A stretch of 64,000 nt of DNA. It comes from Chlorocebus sabaeus. Its lineage: Eukaryota > Chordata > Mammalia > Primates > Cercopithecidae. The notes below the pieces were generated by a model. It was not told where the DNA came from. It ran no database searches and worked only from the letters and a program-made list of their open reading frames with translations. Of this stretch, positions 1-11,884 are shown piece by piece. Position 1 is the first letter of the stretch. Each line of letters starts with the position of its first letter. The position numbers and the translations under genes are program-made. The stretch is from NCBI RefSeq assembly GCF_047675955.1, contig NC_132911.1, positions 71,085,133-71,149,132 of the forward strand. Direction: 5' to 3'.

Positions 1-824
1 CTTCCTTGTAGGGCTATTTATCTTATTTCCCTAACCTCGTATTTCTAAAATAGAAGTTGACTGTAAAAGCTTTTTAGATTCAGATTCAAATCACTTGACA
101 AGAATACATAATAGTTAGTGTAATGTATTACATATTGTGCTATATCAGGAGGATATAGTATCTATTGTTGCACTTTTAACAGTGTCACAATTGATTAATG
201 GGTTCCTGTGATGTCATTCCCTTCTCTCCATTATACAGTTTCTCGTCAACTTTCACCTAACGGTTTTAGCAGCCATTGATGTTCATTGCCTAGAATTCGT
301 TATTTCATTAGGAGTTGCAAAATTGCAATTTTTCTAATTTTAGCATTCTTTCTAAATTAGCTGAAATTCTTCTGTAAGACTAATTTTCTCTCATCAGCTA
401 GTTAGTTACTCTGAAGTATAATTTGTACAGGAAAGGCAGGGTAAATGATTCTTTGCCTTTATAAAGAGTAATGAGTTGAAATCTAGCAGCCTCCAACAAT
501 GACCAATTTTTTTGGGGGGGTTCCTTTTTTAAATATGAGGAACTCATGAACTTTTAAATATATACAGTATGTTTCAATGAGTCTCTGTCATTCCTTTTGA
601 TGCTCATATTATCCTACCTTTTGTCATTGGGGGTCCCTTCAAGGTTGCTCCTATGTCTTTTTGACACAGGCCATTTGTTAGAAGATACCCCAAGTTCATC
701 TGTTATATTTTCTATCCTAGGCCTGAAATCAGCCATTTCCCCCAAGGAATCCTGATTCCTTTTAGTGAGAAAAGATACTTAACAAGAGATCACAATCTGG
801 GCACTAGGCATGCTTCTTTGCTAC
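1..824. other. MCMDC2 intron, no feature seen
   Basis: AT-rich unique-looking sequence upstream of the first visible exon. No exon or recent repeat recognised. Confidence 0.6.
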
Positions 825-836
825 TTGGTTGACATT

Positions 837-1135
837 TTTTTTTTTTTTTTTTTGAGACGGAGTCTCGCTCTGTCGCCCAGGCTGGAGTGCAGTGGCACAG
901 TCTCGGCTCACTGCAAGCTCCACCTCCCGGGTTCACACCATTCTCCTGCCTCAGCCTCCCGAGTAGCTGGGATTACAGGGGCCCGCCACCATGCCCGGCT
1001 AATTTTTTGTATTTTTAGTAGAGACAGGGTTTCACCGTATTAGCTGGGATGGTCTCTATCTCCTGACCTCATGATCTACCAGCCTTGGCCTCCCAAAGTG
1101 CTGGGATTACAGGCGTGAGCTACCGCACCTGGCCC
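837..1135 (-). mobile_element. Alu (AluY-like)
   Basis: Full-length, poly-T at left. Flanked by an 11-bp target duplication TGGTTGACATT (826-836 and 1136-1146). Confidence 0.95.
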
Positions 1136-1424
1136 TGGTTGACATTGCTTTTTAAGTCTTTTCAGTGGATATGGTCAGAAATTGTGTATATTTAAGGAAA
1201 AATTTAAAGTTCATAATGCTATTTTCAATTAAAATATTAGATTACAGGATTTTTACTTATTTAACTTTATACTTGAATATCATTTCTCTAATGCTTAAAA
1301 TTTTGATTCCTAAGAACATTAACATATCATTACTTGACTTACTCTATAATATACTTACTATATTGTAATACAAGTCAAATTGGATTTTCAATTTTCATTA
1401 ATACCATTTTTATGTTCTTATTAG

Positions 1425-1620
1425 ATTAATATAGTGCTGAAATTAACACATTTACCTCCCCTGCCAAGTTATGGTCTTGATCTGTGTGAATTTCCACTTG
1501 ATTATACATCTCAGAGATTTTATATGATGCAAGGAATTGTGATTGCAATGACAACTGTAACCAAGTATACACAAGGTGCAAGATTTCTTTGTTCAGATGA
1601 AGCATGCCCTCTTTCAAAAG
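1425..1620 (+). CDS. MCMDC2: MCMDC2 coding exon 1 of the window
   Basis: Follows a TTATTAG acceptor and ends before GTAAATATT. 196 nt, read from codon phase 0 and leaving one base of a split glycine codon. It encodes the first cysteine pair (C-x4-C, residues CSDEAC) of the zinc-finger-like module and the segment just before it. No start codon belongs here: the in-frame ATGs are internal residues and the exon opens directly on coding sequence. Confidence 0.96.
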
Positions 1621-4600
1621 GTAAATATTAAAAAGGCAAATCAAAGCATTAAGCAATTGGCTAGGCATGGTGGCTCACACCTGTAATCCCTTCACTTTGG
1701 GAAGCCAAGGAGGGAGGATCACCTGATCTCAGCAGTTTGAGACCAGCGCAACATGGAGAAACCTCATCTCTACAAAAAATACAAAAATTAGCCCAGCATA
1801 GTGGCACATGCCTGTAGTCCCAGCTATTCAAGAGACTGAGTTGGGAGGATTGCTTGGGCCAGGGAGGTCGAGGCTTCAGTGAGCTGTGTTCATGCCACTG
1901 TACTCCAGCCTGGATGACAGAGACCCTGTCTAAAAACATAAATAAATAAATAAATTGAACAATTTATTGTTTAATCCTAAATCATATTTACAATTAGTTA
2001 TAAAACACTCACAAAATAGAAAAAATTTGAATAAAAATTTTATATCTCCTAATGTTTATATATTTACTTTGCATAATCTTGAAATGCATTTTTTCTCCTT
2101 TTCTCCGCCACCCCCATCTTAACAAGTCCACCTATATTGCTGAAGTACTTGCTCTTCTCACACATTATTTCATGATGTTGTGAATGAAACATTTAATGTC
2201 CTCTCTCAACCCTTTGGCTTAACCTCAGTTTAGTCCTTCTCCAGGACTTCAAAATTATCCCCGCCACCTCTCACTGGGGTTGATTGACCCTCCTGTCTTC
2301 TCTCTGAACACTCTGCAAATGAATACCACAGGTGGAAATTACCTGTTTCTCTCTGCCACATATAGAAATTGTGTGCTTAAGCATCCATATTGCCAGTGCC
2401 TTAGCACAATGCCTTGCAAAAAACAGCTGTTAACTGTTAATTGAACTACCCTGAACTCAAGTGCAAAACTGAATTAATTCCATTTTGAATTAGACTAATT
2501 TTAAAGGACTGAAATAGCTACAATCTGTTAGTGTCAGTAATAAAAGAAAAAAGAAAATGTAAAATTAAAAAATTAAAAAATAACAACAATAACAAAAGAA
2601 ACAAAATAGATAGCTAAATCTGAAAGCAAATGTATCTTACCACTGTTTTCTTTCAGGATTTCAGTATATAAGAGTGCATGTGCCTGGTGCTACAGAATCT
2701 GCAACGATAAGAAATGACTTTTTGTGTAATCTATGTGCATCTTCACTTCAAGAAGACAGAAAATTTAGAGTACTTGGTGGTAATATGCATTTACATTTTG
2801 TAATTACAATTTTTAAAATAGTGTCTGATATTTCAATATGGAAATTAAATTAAATATATATTCTAATATCTAATTCTTTTTTGCTCTTTGCTTTAAGATA
2901 AACAAATAGTTGAAATAATTGCCACAAAGGCACTTCATGCTTTTCAAGGACATTCTAACAACCAGCCATTTAGGTTTCAATCTGTTACAATTTTCCTAAG
3001 AGGTAAGTGAATTCTGTTTGAACTCAAAATAAATTGCTATAAGTATGTAACTGGCTGGGCACAGGGGCCGGCTCATGCCTGTAATCCCAACACTTTGGGA
3101 GGCTGAGGTGGGAGGATCACTTGAGGCCAGGAGTTTGAGACCAGCTTAAGCAATATAGTGAGACCCCCATCTCTATAAAAAATTTAAAAATAAAAAATTA
3201 GCTAGATGTGGTGGCATATGTCTGTAGTCCTAGGTACCTGGGAAGCTAAGGTGGGAGGGTGGGAGGATCGCCTAAGCCCAGGAGTTGGAGGCTGCAGTGA
3301 GCCATGATGGTGCCACGGCACTCCAGTCTGGGCAACCGAGACCGTGTCTCTAAAAAAATAAAAAAACGCTGGCCAGTGCAGGCGCGGTGGCTCAAGCCTA
3401 TAATCCCAGCACTTTGAGAGGCTTAGGATGGTTGATCACCTGAGGTCAGGAGTTCAAGACCAGCCTGGCCAACATGGTGAAACCCCATCTCTACTAAAAA
3501 TACAAAAATTAGCCAGGCTTGGTGACGGACACCTGTAATCTCAGCTACTCAGGGTGCTGAGGCAGGAGAATCGCTTGAACCCGGGAAGCAGAGGCTGCAG
3601 TGAGCCAATATCGTGCCACTGCACACCAGCCTGGGCGACAGAGTGAGACTCCATCTCAGAAAAAAAGCCATTGACTTGTTTATGCTTATAAATTATAAAT
3701 GGTACTTCTATATCTTAAGAATCACAAGTCTTCTAATTCTTGAGTGTTTTAAAAGAGTCATATTTAGTTAATATATCAATTATTCATTCAGTCATACAAT
3801 ACTCACTTAAAATGATATTAGGACCGACTGTGTCCCAAGCACTGAGCTAAGTCCCAGGGCCACAGTTGTTTTAAGACAATGGGATCTCCTATTATTCTAT
3901 GTGTGTGTCTTACATAAATATTGGAGTTATTGTTCAGCTCTCTGGGGCTAGAGAGAAAAGAGAAAAAAAGGAAGACCACTCTGATCACAGAGATAAGTTA
4001 ACCCTTGCTCCTTCCTGTAAACCTTTCTTTCACAGCTTTACAACCAACCAACTTCTAACTGTGGCATGGAGGATCAAAATTTTTCGTGTGTTTTTTAAAA
4101 TAAATTTTGAACTCATGCAAAGTGTTGCCCAAACTCTAGGTATGAGAGAGGAACCTAGTATAATACAAGAGGGTAGACTTTGTAGGTAGGCAAACCTAAA
4201 TGTGAATTTCAGTTCTGCTTCTTACTAGTTATTTAGCTTTGTGCAAGCCATGTAACCTCTCGGTTTTTTCATATATAAAACACAGATAAGAATATCTTAC
4301 AGGCTGAGCATGGTGGTTTACACCTGTAATCCCAACACTTTAGGAGGCTGAGGCAGGAGGATTGCTTGAACCCTAGAATTTGAGGTTACAGTGAGCTGAT
4401 TGTGCCACTGCACTACAGCCTGGGCAACAGAGTAAGACTTTGTCTCAAAAACAAACAAAAAAACACATATTTTATAGGTTAAATAATGTTTTTACAAGTA
4501 CTTACATGTATTGTAGACAGTAAAATTATTTTCCTCTCAAATAAAATTATCACTTATAAGGTCATTTTTATTAACATTCCTTTTCATTGAATGGAAAAAT

Positions 4601-7571
4601 GTTCCATCTTACATGGAATAATTTTATTTTCTTTCGACCATGTTATAGAAGAGTGTCTAGTTGCTATATCACATGCTTCTTGGAGTTAAATTCATCCTTG
4701 CAAATAAGAATCAAAATTTATCAGCAATAAAATTGCATCAGTTTATATTATTAGTGTCACTTTATGTGGATATTATGCTAAACAAAAATACTCCTAACTC
4801 AACTACTGAATTGTTATTAGTTCTCGATCTTTGAACCATATGTTCATGTACAAAGTTCATTTAGTGAATATGCATTTTCTTCTGTTTTTAATAATTTTAG
4901 ATGAATCAGTGAATAAAATGAATATAGGAAATGAATATAAAATTATTGGAATTCCAACCTGTGTAAAAGCTTCACAAACTGCTGTCTGTATAGAAGCAAA
5001 TAGCATAACTTTTTGTAATTCAAAAGGTAAGGAAAATTTTAGTATTATATATTAACAAATATTTAAATTTAAATCTGTTTGTTCCACAGATAAGTATTGT
5101 TTGCCTATGTACTAGGCATTCTTTTAAGCACTAAGAATACAGTTGTAAACAGGACAGTCAAGGTTTCTGCTCTTAAATCATATGGCAGACAGTCAATAAA
5201 CATGTAAAGTAAGCAAAAGACAATTTCAGATAATAAGTACATGAAGGAAATAAAACAGGATAATGTTGTGGAAACTTTCTAGCATGCAGGACTCCTTTCT
5301 TTGGGCTAAGCCTTATTTTAATTTTTAAAATAATTAATAATGAGAAAAATGTTTCAGGATTAGAGATTAGTCAAAGGATTTTTCTATACCACTAGCCAAG
5401 GCAATTCTGGGTTAACTGTTGTGGTCTGAGGAGGAGAGCTCAATAAAGTAGCATCCTTGGCTGGGCGCTGTGGCTCACACCTGTAATCCCAGCACTTTGG
5501 GAGGCCAAGATGGGTGGCTCACGAGGTCAGGAGTTCAAGACCAACCTGGCCAAGATGGTGAGACCCCATCTCTACTAAAAATACAAAAGTAGCCGGGCAC
5601 AGTGGCAGGTGCCTGTAATCCCAGCTACTTGGGAGGCTGAGGCAGGAGAATCGGTTGAACCTGAGTGGCAGAGGTTGCAGTAAGGCAATATTGCACCACT
5701 GCACTCCAACCTGGGTGATACAATGAGATTCCATCTAAAAAAAAAAAAAAAAAAGCATCCTTTTCTTCAACTGATCTGAACCAAATCAGGAAATAAGATA
5801 AAGGCAGATGAGGACCAAAATATCACCTTTATTACTGATAATTTCCTTTAACAACTCCAACATGCGTTAACATTATGTAAACAAAAGTGGAGAGCAGACC
5901 TATTCTTTCAACTTGGCTCACAAGTATCTAAATATAGAAAAGGCTGGTTAAATCTTGAATAGAGTTGGATTTTTTTTGTAATCTGTGTGTTCCCTGAATG
6001 GGCTATATATATTCAAAGTGATCCCTAAATGCAGAAGGACCTGAGGAACCAAAGCAGGCAGACAAGTCCAGCTTGTCGTTATAGGATGGTTTTACTGGGG
6101 AACTTAAGGACAGAAGCATGATCTTGGGCAGCCGCAAGACAGGTGGATCTCCATGCTATTACCCCCAGACCCAGGAATTATATAGGGAAGGAGTACACAC
6201 GCTTCCGAGGGATTGGATAGGAATTTATCTAAGGACAGGATTTACAGTAAGTATTAATTATCAAGGTTGATTGATCTAAGGGCAGGATTTATGGTAAGTA
6301 TGTGCTCTTGCTTGAGGAACAATAGATCAACTGGCAATTTCCCAGCATTCACAGATCTAGGGTTTACCAGAAGTCAACATGGTAGATTAGCTTCCAAGAT
6401 GAAGTTTCTTTTCTTTCTCTCTTTCTTTCTTTTTTTTTTTGAGACAGAGTCTTGCTCTGTCGCCCAGGCTGGGGTACAGTGATGCTATCTTGGCTCACTG
6501 CAACCTCCACCTCCCGGGTTCAAGGGATTCTCCTGCCTCAGCCTCCTGAGTGGCTGGGATTACAGGTGCTCACCACCATGCCCAGCTAATTTTTGTATTT
6601 TTAGTAGAAACGGGGTTTCACCATGTTGACGAGGCTGGTCTCGAACTCCTGACCTGATCTGCCCACCTCGGCCTCCCAAAGTGCTGCAATTACAGGCATG
6701 AGCTACCACGCCCAGCCCAGGATGAAGTTTCTTTAGCTTCCATACTGTGGGTAATCATCAGTAGTAATAGACACCCAAGTTGAATTTAAATGTAAGTAGA
6801 TTCTAAATACTTCTACTTTCTTGAAGAGAAAAGCTTCTTAAAAGAACAAAAATGTTAAAGAAAGAAAGCACTGATGGATTATAGAGGGTTTAGTGATCTT
6901 TTAAATATTTTCTGCTAAGTGCTTTAAAATTTATTGATTTGGTAGCAGAACATGACTTTTCTGTAGATGGAGAGTGTGCTTTCTTATGCTGAACTCCAGA
7001 ATGAGACATATTTAACTACCCAAATGTGGCAAGAGCTGAACTAAAGTAGGCCTCTCTTAGTCCATGGGCATGTATGAGTTAGAGGAAATCATTGCTTTTT
7101 GATGGCAGCCCAGAAAGAGGGAGAATGGGACTAGGTTATACATGCACAGCTGTTCCACCCACATTACCAATTGGATAAATCACTCATTCCTTTCAGGAGG
7201 TGGAGAGTGAGAGGATGGAGAAGATCTAGAATTTTACAGTATACTACAGTACAGTGCTTTCAAAGTAGTGGAATGTAAATCTTTCTGTTTGGCCGGGCGC
7301 GGTGGCTCAAGCCTGTAATCCCAGCACTTTGGGAGGCCGAGACGGGCGGATCACGAGGTCAGGAGATCGAGACCATCCTGGCTAACACGGTGAAACCCCG
7401 TCTCTACTAAAAATACAAAAAACTAGCCGGGCGAGGTGGTGGGCGCCTGTAGTCCCAGCTACTCCGGAGGCTGAGGCAGGAGAATGGCGTAAACCCGGGA
7501 GGCGGAGCTTGCAGTGAGCTGAGATCCGGCCACTGCAGTCCAGCCCGGGCTACAGAGCAAGACTCCGTCTC

Positions 7572-7604
<33 letters not shown>

Positions 7605-10600
7605 TCTGTTTAACAGCAACATTCAAATATTTCCCATTCTGCTTATTATTCCTCTTTGAAGGTGATACATAGAAATATAGGAGCAAACACAGCAATGCAG
7701 GCACTCCATGAACTGGTTTGCTCACATAGATCTTAAAAGGAGAAGAATGAGGGATTTGCCTGCAACCCACAGCCAATCTATGTGGACACAAAGGGTGACT
7801 TCTTCCTTGTATTACATTCCCTGAGGTAGAAATGGTAAACTAGCATGACCTCGAATCATAATTTAATATCATTCTAAGAATTTAAAGGCCAAGCATGGTG
7901 GCTCAGGCCTGTAATCATAGCCCTTTGGGAGGCCAAAGCAGGGGAATCAGTTGAGGCCAGGGGTTCAAGACCAGCCTGGGAAACATAACAAGATCCTGTC
8001 TCTAAAAAAAAAGAATATGGTATTATTAGAACTATAATTTGATAACATTTTATATAAAGGGAGTCAAATATCTATAATGTTGTCTTGTTTTAAAACCCTT
8101 TCTAATATATATGTTAATATTTACTTTCAGTTCCTTCAGGAATTAGTGACAATTTCAGGTGTCTCCTCTCCTTAACTTCCAGCTCATGCTGGAAGTTTAC
8201 AGCAATTCTTGCCAATATCTTTGCATCACAAATTACCCCTCCTGGGACTTACAATTTGCTCAAGCTCTGTTTGTTGATGAGTCTAGTACAGACAACTGAC
8301 CGTAAGAAGGAACTAGAAGATTGCCTGGATATTTTAATTATAACAAGTGATACTCTACTCATAGACAGGTAAATACATGACATGAATTTTTACAAATATT
8401 AATTGGTCACAGATTTGCATACATCCTTTCCATGAGCATTATTACAAGAAGAATATTTAGAATTTTTCTGAGCCAGTATAAGTACTGAAATCAATCTTTA
8501 TCAATAAAATTCAAAACCTTTGAAAGATAAATTGATAAGTGCTAAGTCGAATTACTCCAATTTTCAAACTATTTCCTCACTCAGACCTTTGTAAATAATT
8601 GCATCCTTCCCAGCCTTCCTTTCCCCTTATCCCTAGCTCTGTATGCTGTTTCTGTACTTTGTTTTGAATAATCTTCCCCCTAAGGAACAAACTAACCATT
8701 TTCTTATTTTTCTTCAATATTCCATCAATAATATTGACTCACTGCATCCAAATAAGCCTGTCAGAAGTGCCATAATTACTGTTTGGGGGGAATATCATCC
8801 TAACTTTGGAGTAAGCCTCTACTTAGCATTTTGTGGCTCCCCACTAGCAAGTACCCTTTCCTTAAAAAGTTGCTTAAATATTCACAAAGCTAGGAATAAA
8901 CTCCTTATTTAGTATCTTGTATGCAGTTTCAAAGCAAAAAATAAATTTACAAAATGAATTTAAAATAGAAAAAAATAAAGTTCAAATTAACAGTAATTTA
9001 ATTGAACAGATTATGTTTTGCTAAAATTAAATTGCCACTGGTGATGTAAATATGGTACCAAATGCCCAGATTGTACTACTTTATTCTTCTACTGACAGAA
9101 TATGAGAGTATTTGTTTCCTCACAGCCTTACCAACTCTGGGTATTATCAAACTTATATTTTTGTTATCATTATTTTTTGAGACAGGGTCTCACTCTGTCA
9201 CCCAGGCTGGAATGCAGTAGCATGATCATGACTCACAACAGTGTCAACCTCCTGGGCTCAAGTGAACCTCCATCCTCAGCCTCCTGAGTAGCTATGACTA
9301 CAGGTGCACACCACTACACTGGGCTAATTTTTTAATTTTTTAAATAAGCAAAGTCTCCCTATGTTGCTAAGGCTGAACTCCTGGGCTCAAGCAATCCTCT
9401 CACCTCATTATAAACTTTAAAATTTTGCAATCTGGGCTTGGCGTGGTGGCTCAGGCCTGTAATCCCAGCACTTTGGGAGGCCGAGGCAGGTGGATCATGA
9501 GGTCAGGAGATCGAGACCATCCTGGCTAACATGTGAAACCCCATCTCTACTAAAAATACAAAAAACTAGCCAGGCGTGGTGGCGCGTACCTGTAGTCCCA
9601 GCTACTCAGGAGGCTGAGGCAGGAGAATTGCTAGAACCCAGGAGGCGGAGGTTGCAGTGAACTGAGATCACACCACTGCACTCCAGCCTGGGCCGCAGAG
9701 ACTCTGTCTCAAAAAAAAAAAAAAAAAAAATTGCCATCTGATAGGTGGAAAATTGTATTTTATTTTAATTTGCATTTATTTAATTGGAAATAATTTTGGC
9801 ATCATATAAAACTTACTAAATATGTATTATTTTTCTATGAACCGCCCATTCTTGATCATTGTTTATATTATGTTGTTTTTATTATTGATTTGCAATGCAT
9901 GTAAATTAAGGTCTTTCTCTCTTTTTCTGTTTGCCATTAATCTTTTGACATTTTTAAATGATATTTGGGGCTCTGTGAGAGATTGGTTTGTTTTTTCTTT
10001 TTAGGTAAAATTTACACACAGAGAAATAATCAGATCTTATTATCATCACTAAAAACACTGAGTTTTGACAAATAACATACACTCCTTTAATCACCACAAC
10101 AAGATATAGAACATTTCTGTCACCCCAGAAATTTCCCTCCTTCCCTCTTCCAATCAGTTCCTATCTTCACTGGTGATTTCTGTCACCATAGATTAATTTT
10201 CCTGTTCTTGAACTTCAGATAATGAAATCATACAGTGCATCCTCTTTTGGGTCTCCTCTCTCTTACTCAACAAAATATTTTTGAATTGATCCAATTGTGT
10301 ACATTAGTAGTTCATTGTTTCTGTTGATGAGTAGCATTTCATTATATGAATGTACCAAAATTTGTTTATCTATTCTCATAGTGGAAGTCATTTGGTTTTG
10401 CATGTTTTGACTACTACTAATAAAGCTGCTGTAAACATTCTTGCACAAGCCTTTTTGTGGACATGTATTTTCATTATCTTGGGTAAATACCTAGGAGTGG
10501 AATTGCTGGGTCATAAGGTAGATGTATAACTTTTTTTTTTGAGATGGAGTTTCACTCTTGTTGCCCAGGCTGGAGTGCAATGGCACAATCTCAGCTCACT

Positions 10601-11850
10601 GCAACCTCCTTCTCCCAGGTTCAAGCAATTTCCCTGTCTCAGCCTCCCTAGTAGCTGGGATTACAGGCACGTGCCGTCACACCTGGCTAATTTTTGTATT
10701 TTCAGTAAAGATGGGTTTCACCACATTGGCCCGGCTGGTCTCGAACTCCTCACCTCAGGTAATCCACCCACCTCAGCCTCCCAAAGTGCTGGGATTACAG
10801 GCATGAGCCACTGTGCCTGGCCTATAATTTTATAAGAAACTGCCAGTTGGCTGGGCGCAGTGGCTCATGCCTGTAATCCCTGCACTTTGGGAGGCTGAGG
10901 CAGGCAGATCACCTGAGGTCAGGAATTTGAAACCAACCTCGCCAATGTGGGGAAACCCCATCTCTACTAAAAATACAAAAATTATTTGGGTATGGTGGCA
11001 TGTACCTGTAGAACTGGCTACCCTTGGGAAGTTGAGACATGAAAACTGTTTGAACCCAGGAGGTGGAGGTTGCAGTGAGTCGAGACAGTGCCACTGCACT
11101 CCAGCTTGGGCAACAGAGCAAGACTCAGAAAGAAAGAAAGAGAGAAAGAGAGAAAGAAAAGAGAGAGAGAAAGAGAGAGAGAGAATGAGAGAAAGAAAAG
11201 AAAGAGAGAAAGAAAAAGGAAGGGAGGGAGGGAGGGAGGGAGGAAGGAAGGAAGGAAGGAAGGAAAAGAAAAGAAATTGCCAGTTTTCCAAAGTGGTTGT
11301 ACCATTTTACATTCCTGCCAACAAAGTAAAGAGTTCCTCTTGTTTCCATCTTCACCAACATTTGGTGTTGTGAGAGCCCTTTTCATTTTAGCCATACTAG
11401 TGGAAATGAAATGATATGTCATTGTTCTAATTTGCGTTTCCAAGATGACTATTGATTTCAACTCTTTTTCATGTGCTTATTGGCCACTCGTATATCTCTT
11501 TTTATGAAGTGTCTGTTTTTATAAAGTGTTTGTTCATTTTTTAGTTTAGTTGTTCTGGATGCATGTCCTTTGCCAAATATATGTATTATAAAATTTTTCT
11601 CCAGGTATAAAGCTTTTTAAAAATTGTCTAAAGGTATCTTTGATGAGCAGACTTTCTAGTTTTGATGAAATTCAATTTATTATTTACTTTTATGCTTAGT
11701 GTTTTCTGACTTCTGTTTAAGAAATCCTTGTTTGGCTGGGCGCGGTGGCTCATGTTTATAATCCCAGCAGTTTGGGAGGCTGAGGTGGGCGGATCACCTG
11801 AGGTCAGGAGTTCGAGGCCAGCTGGCCAACATGGTGAAACCTTGTCTCCA

Positions 11851-11884
<34 letters not shown>

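Noticed and set aside
4831..5055. Frame starting at ATG 4831 running through MCMDC2 exon 4
   Set aside because: The part before 4901 is intron; the AG acceptor at 4900 and the protein match define the exon.
10867..11461. Long frames on both strands with lysine/glutamate or serine/phenylalanine/leucine runs
   Set aside because: They arise from an Alu joined to a purine microsatellite.
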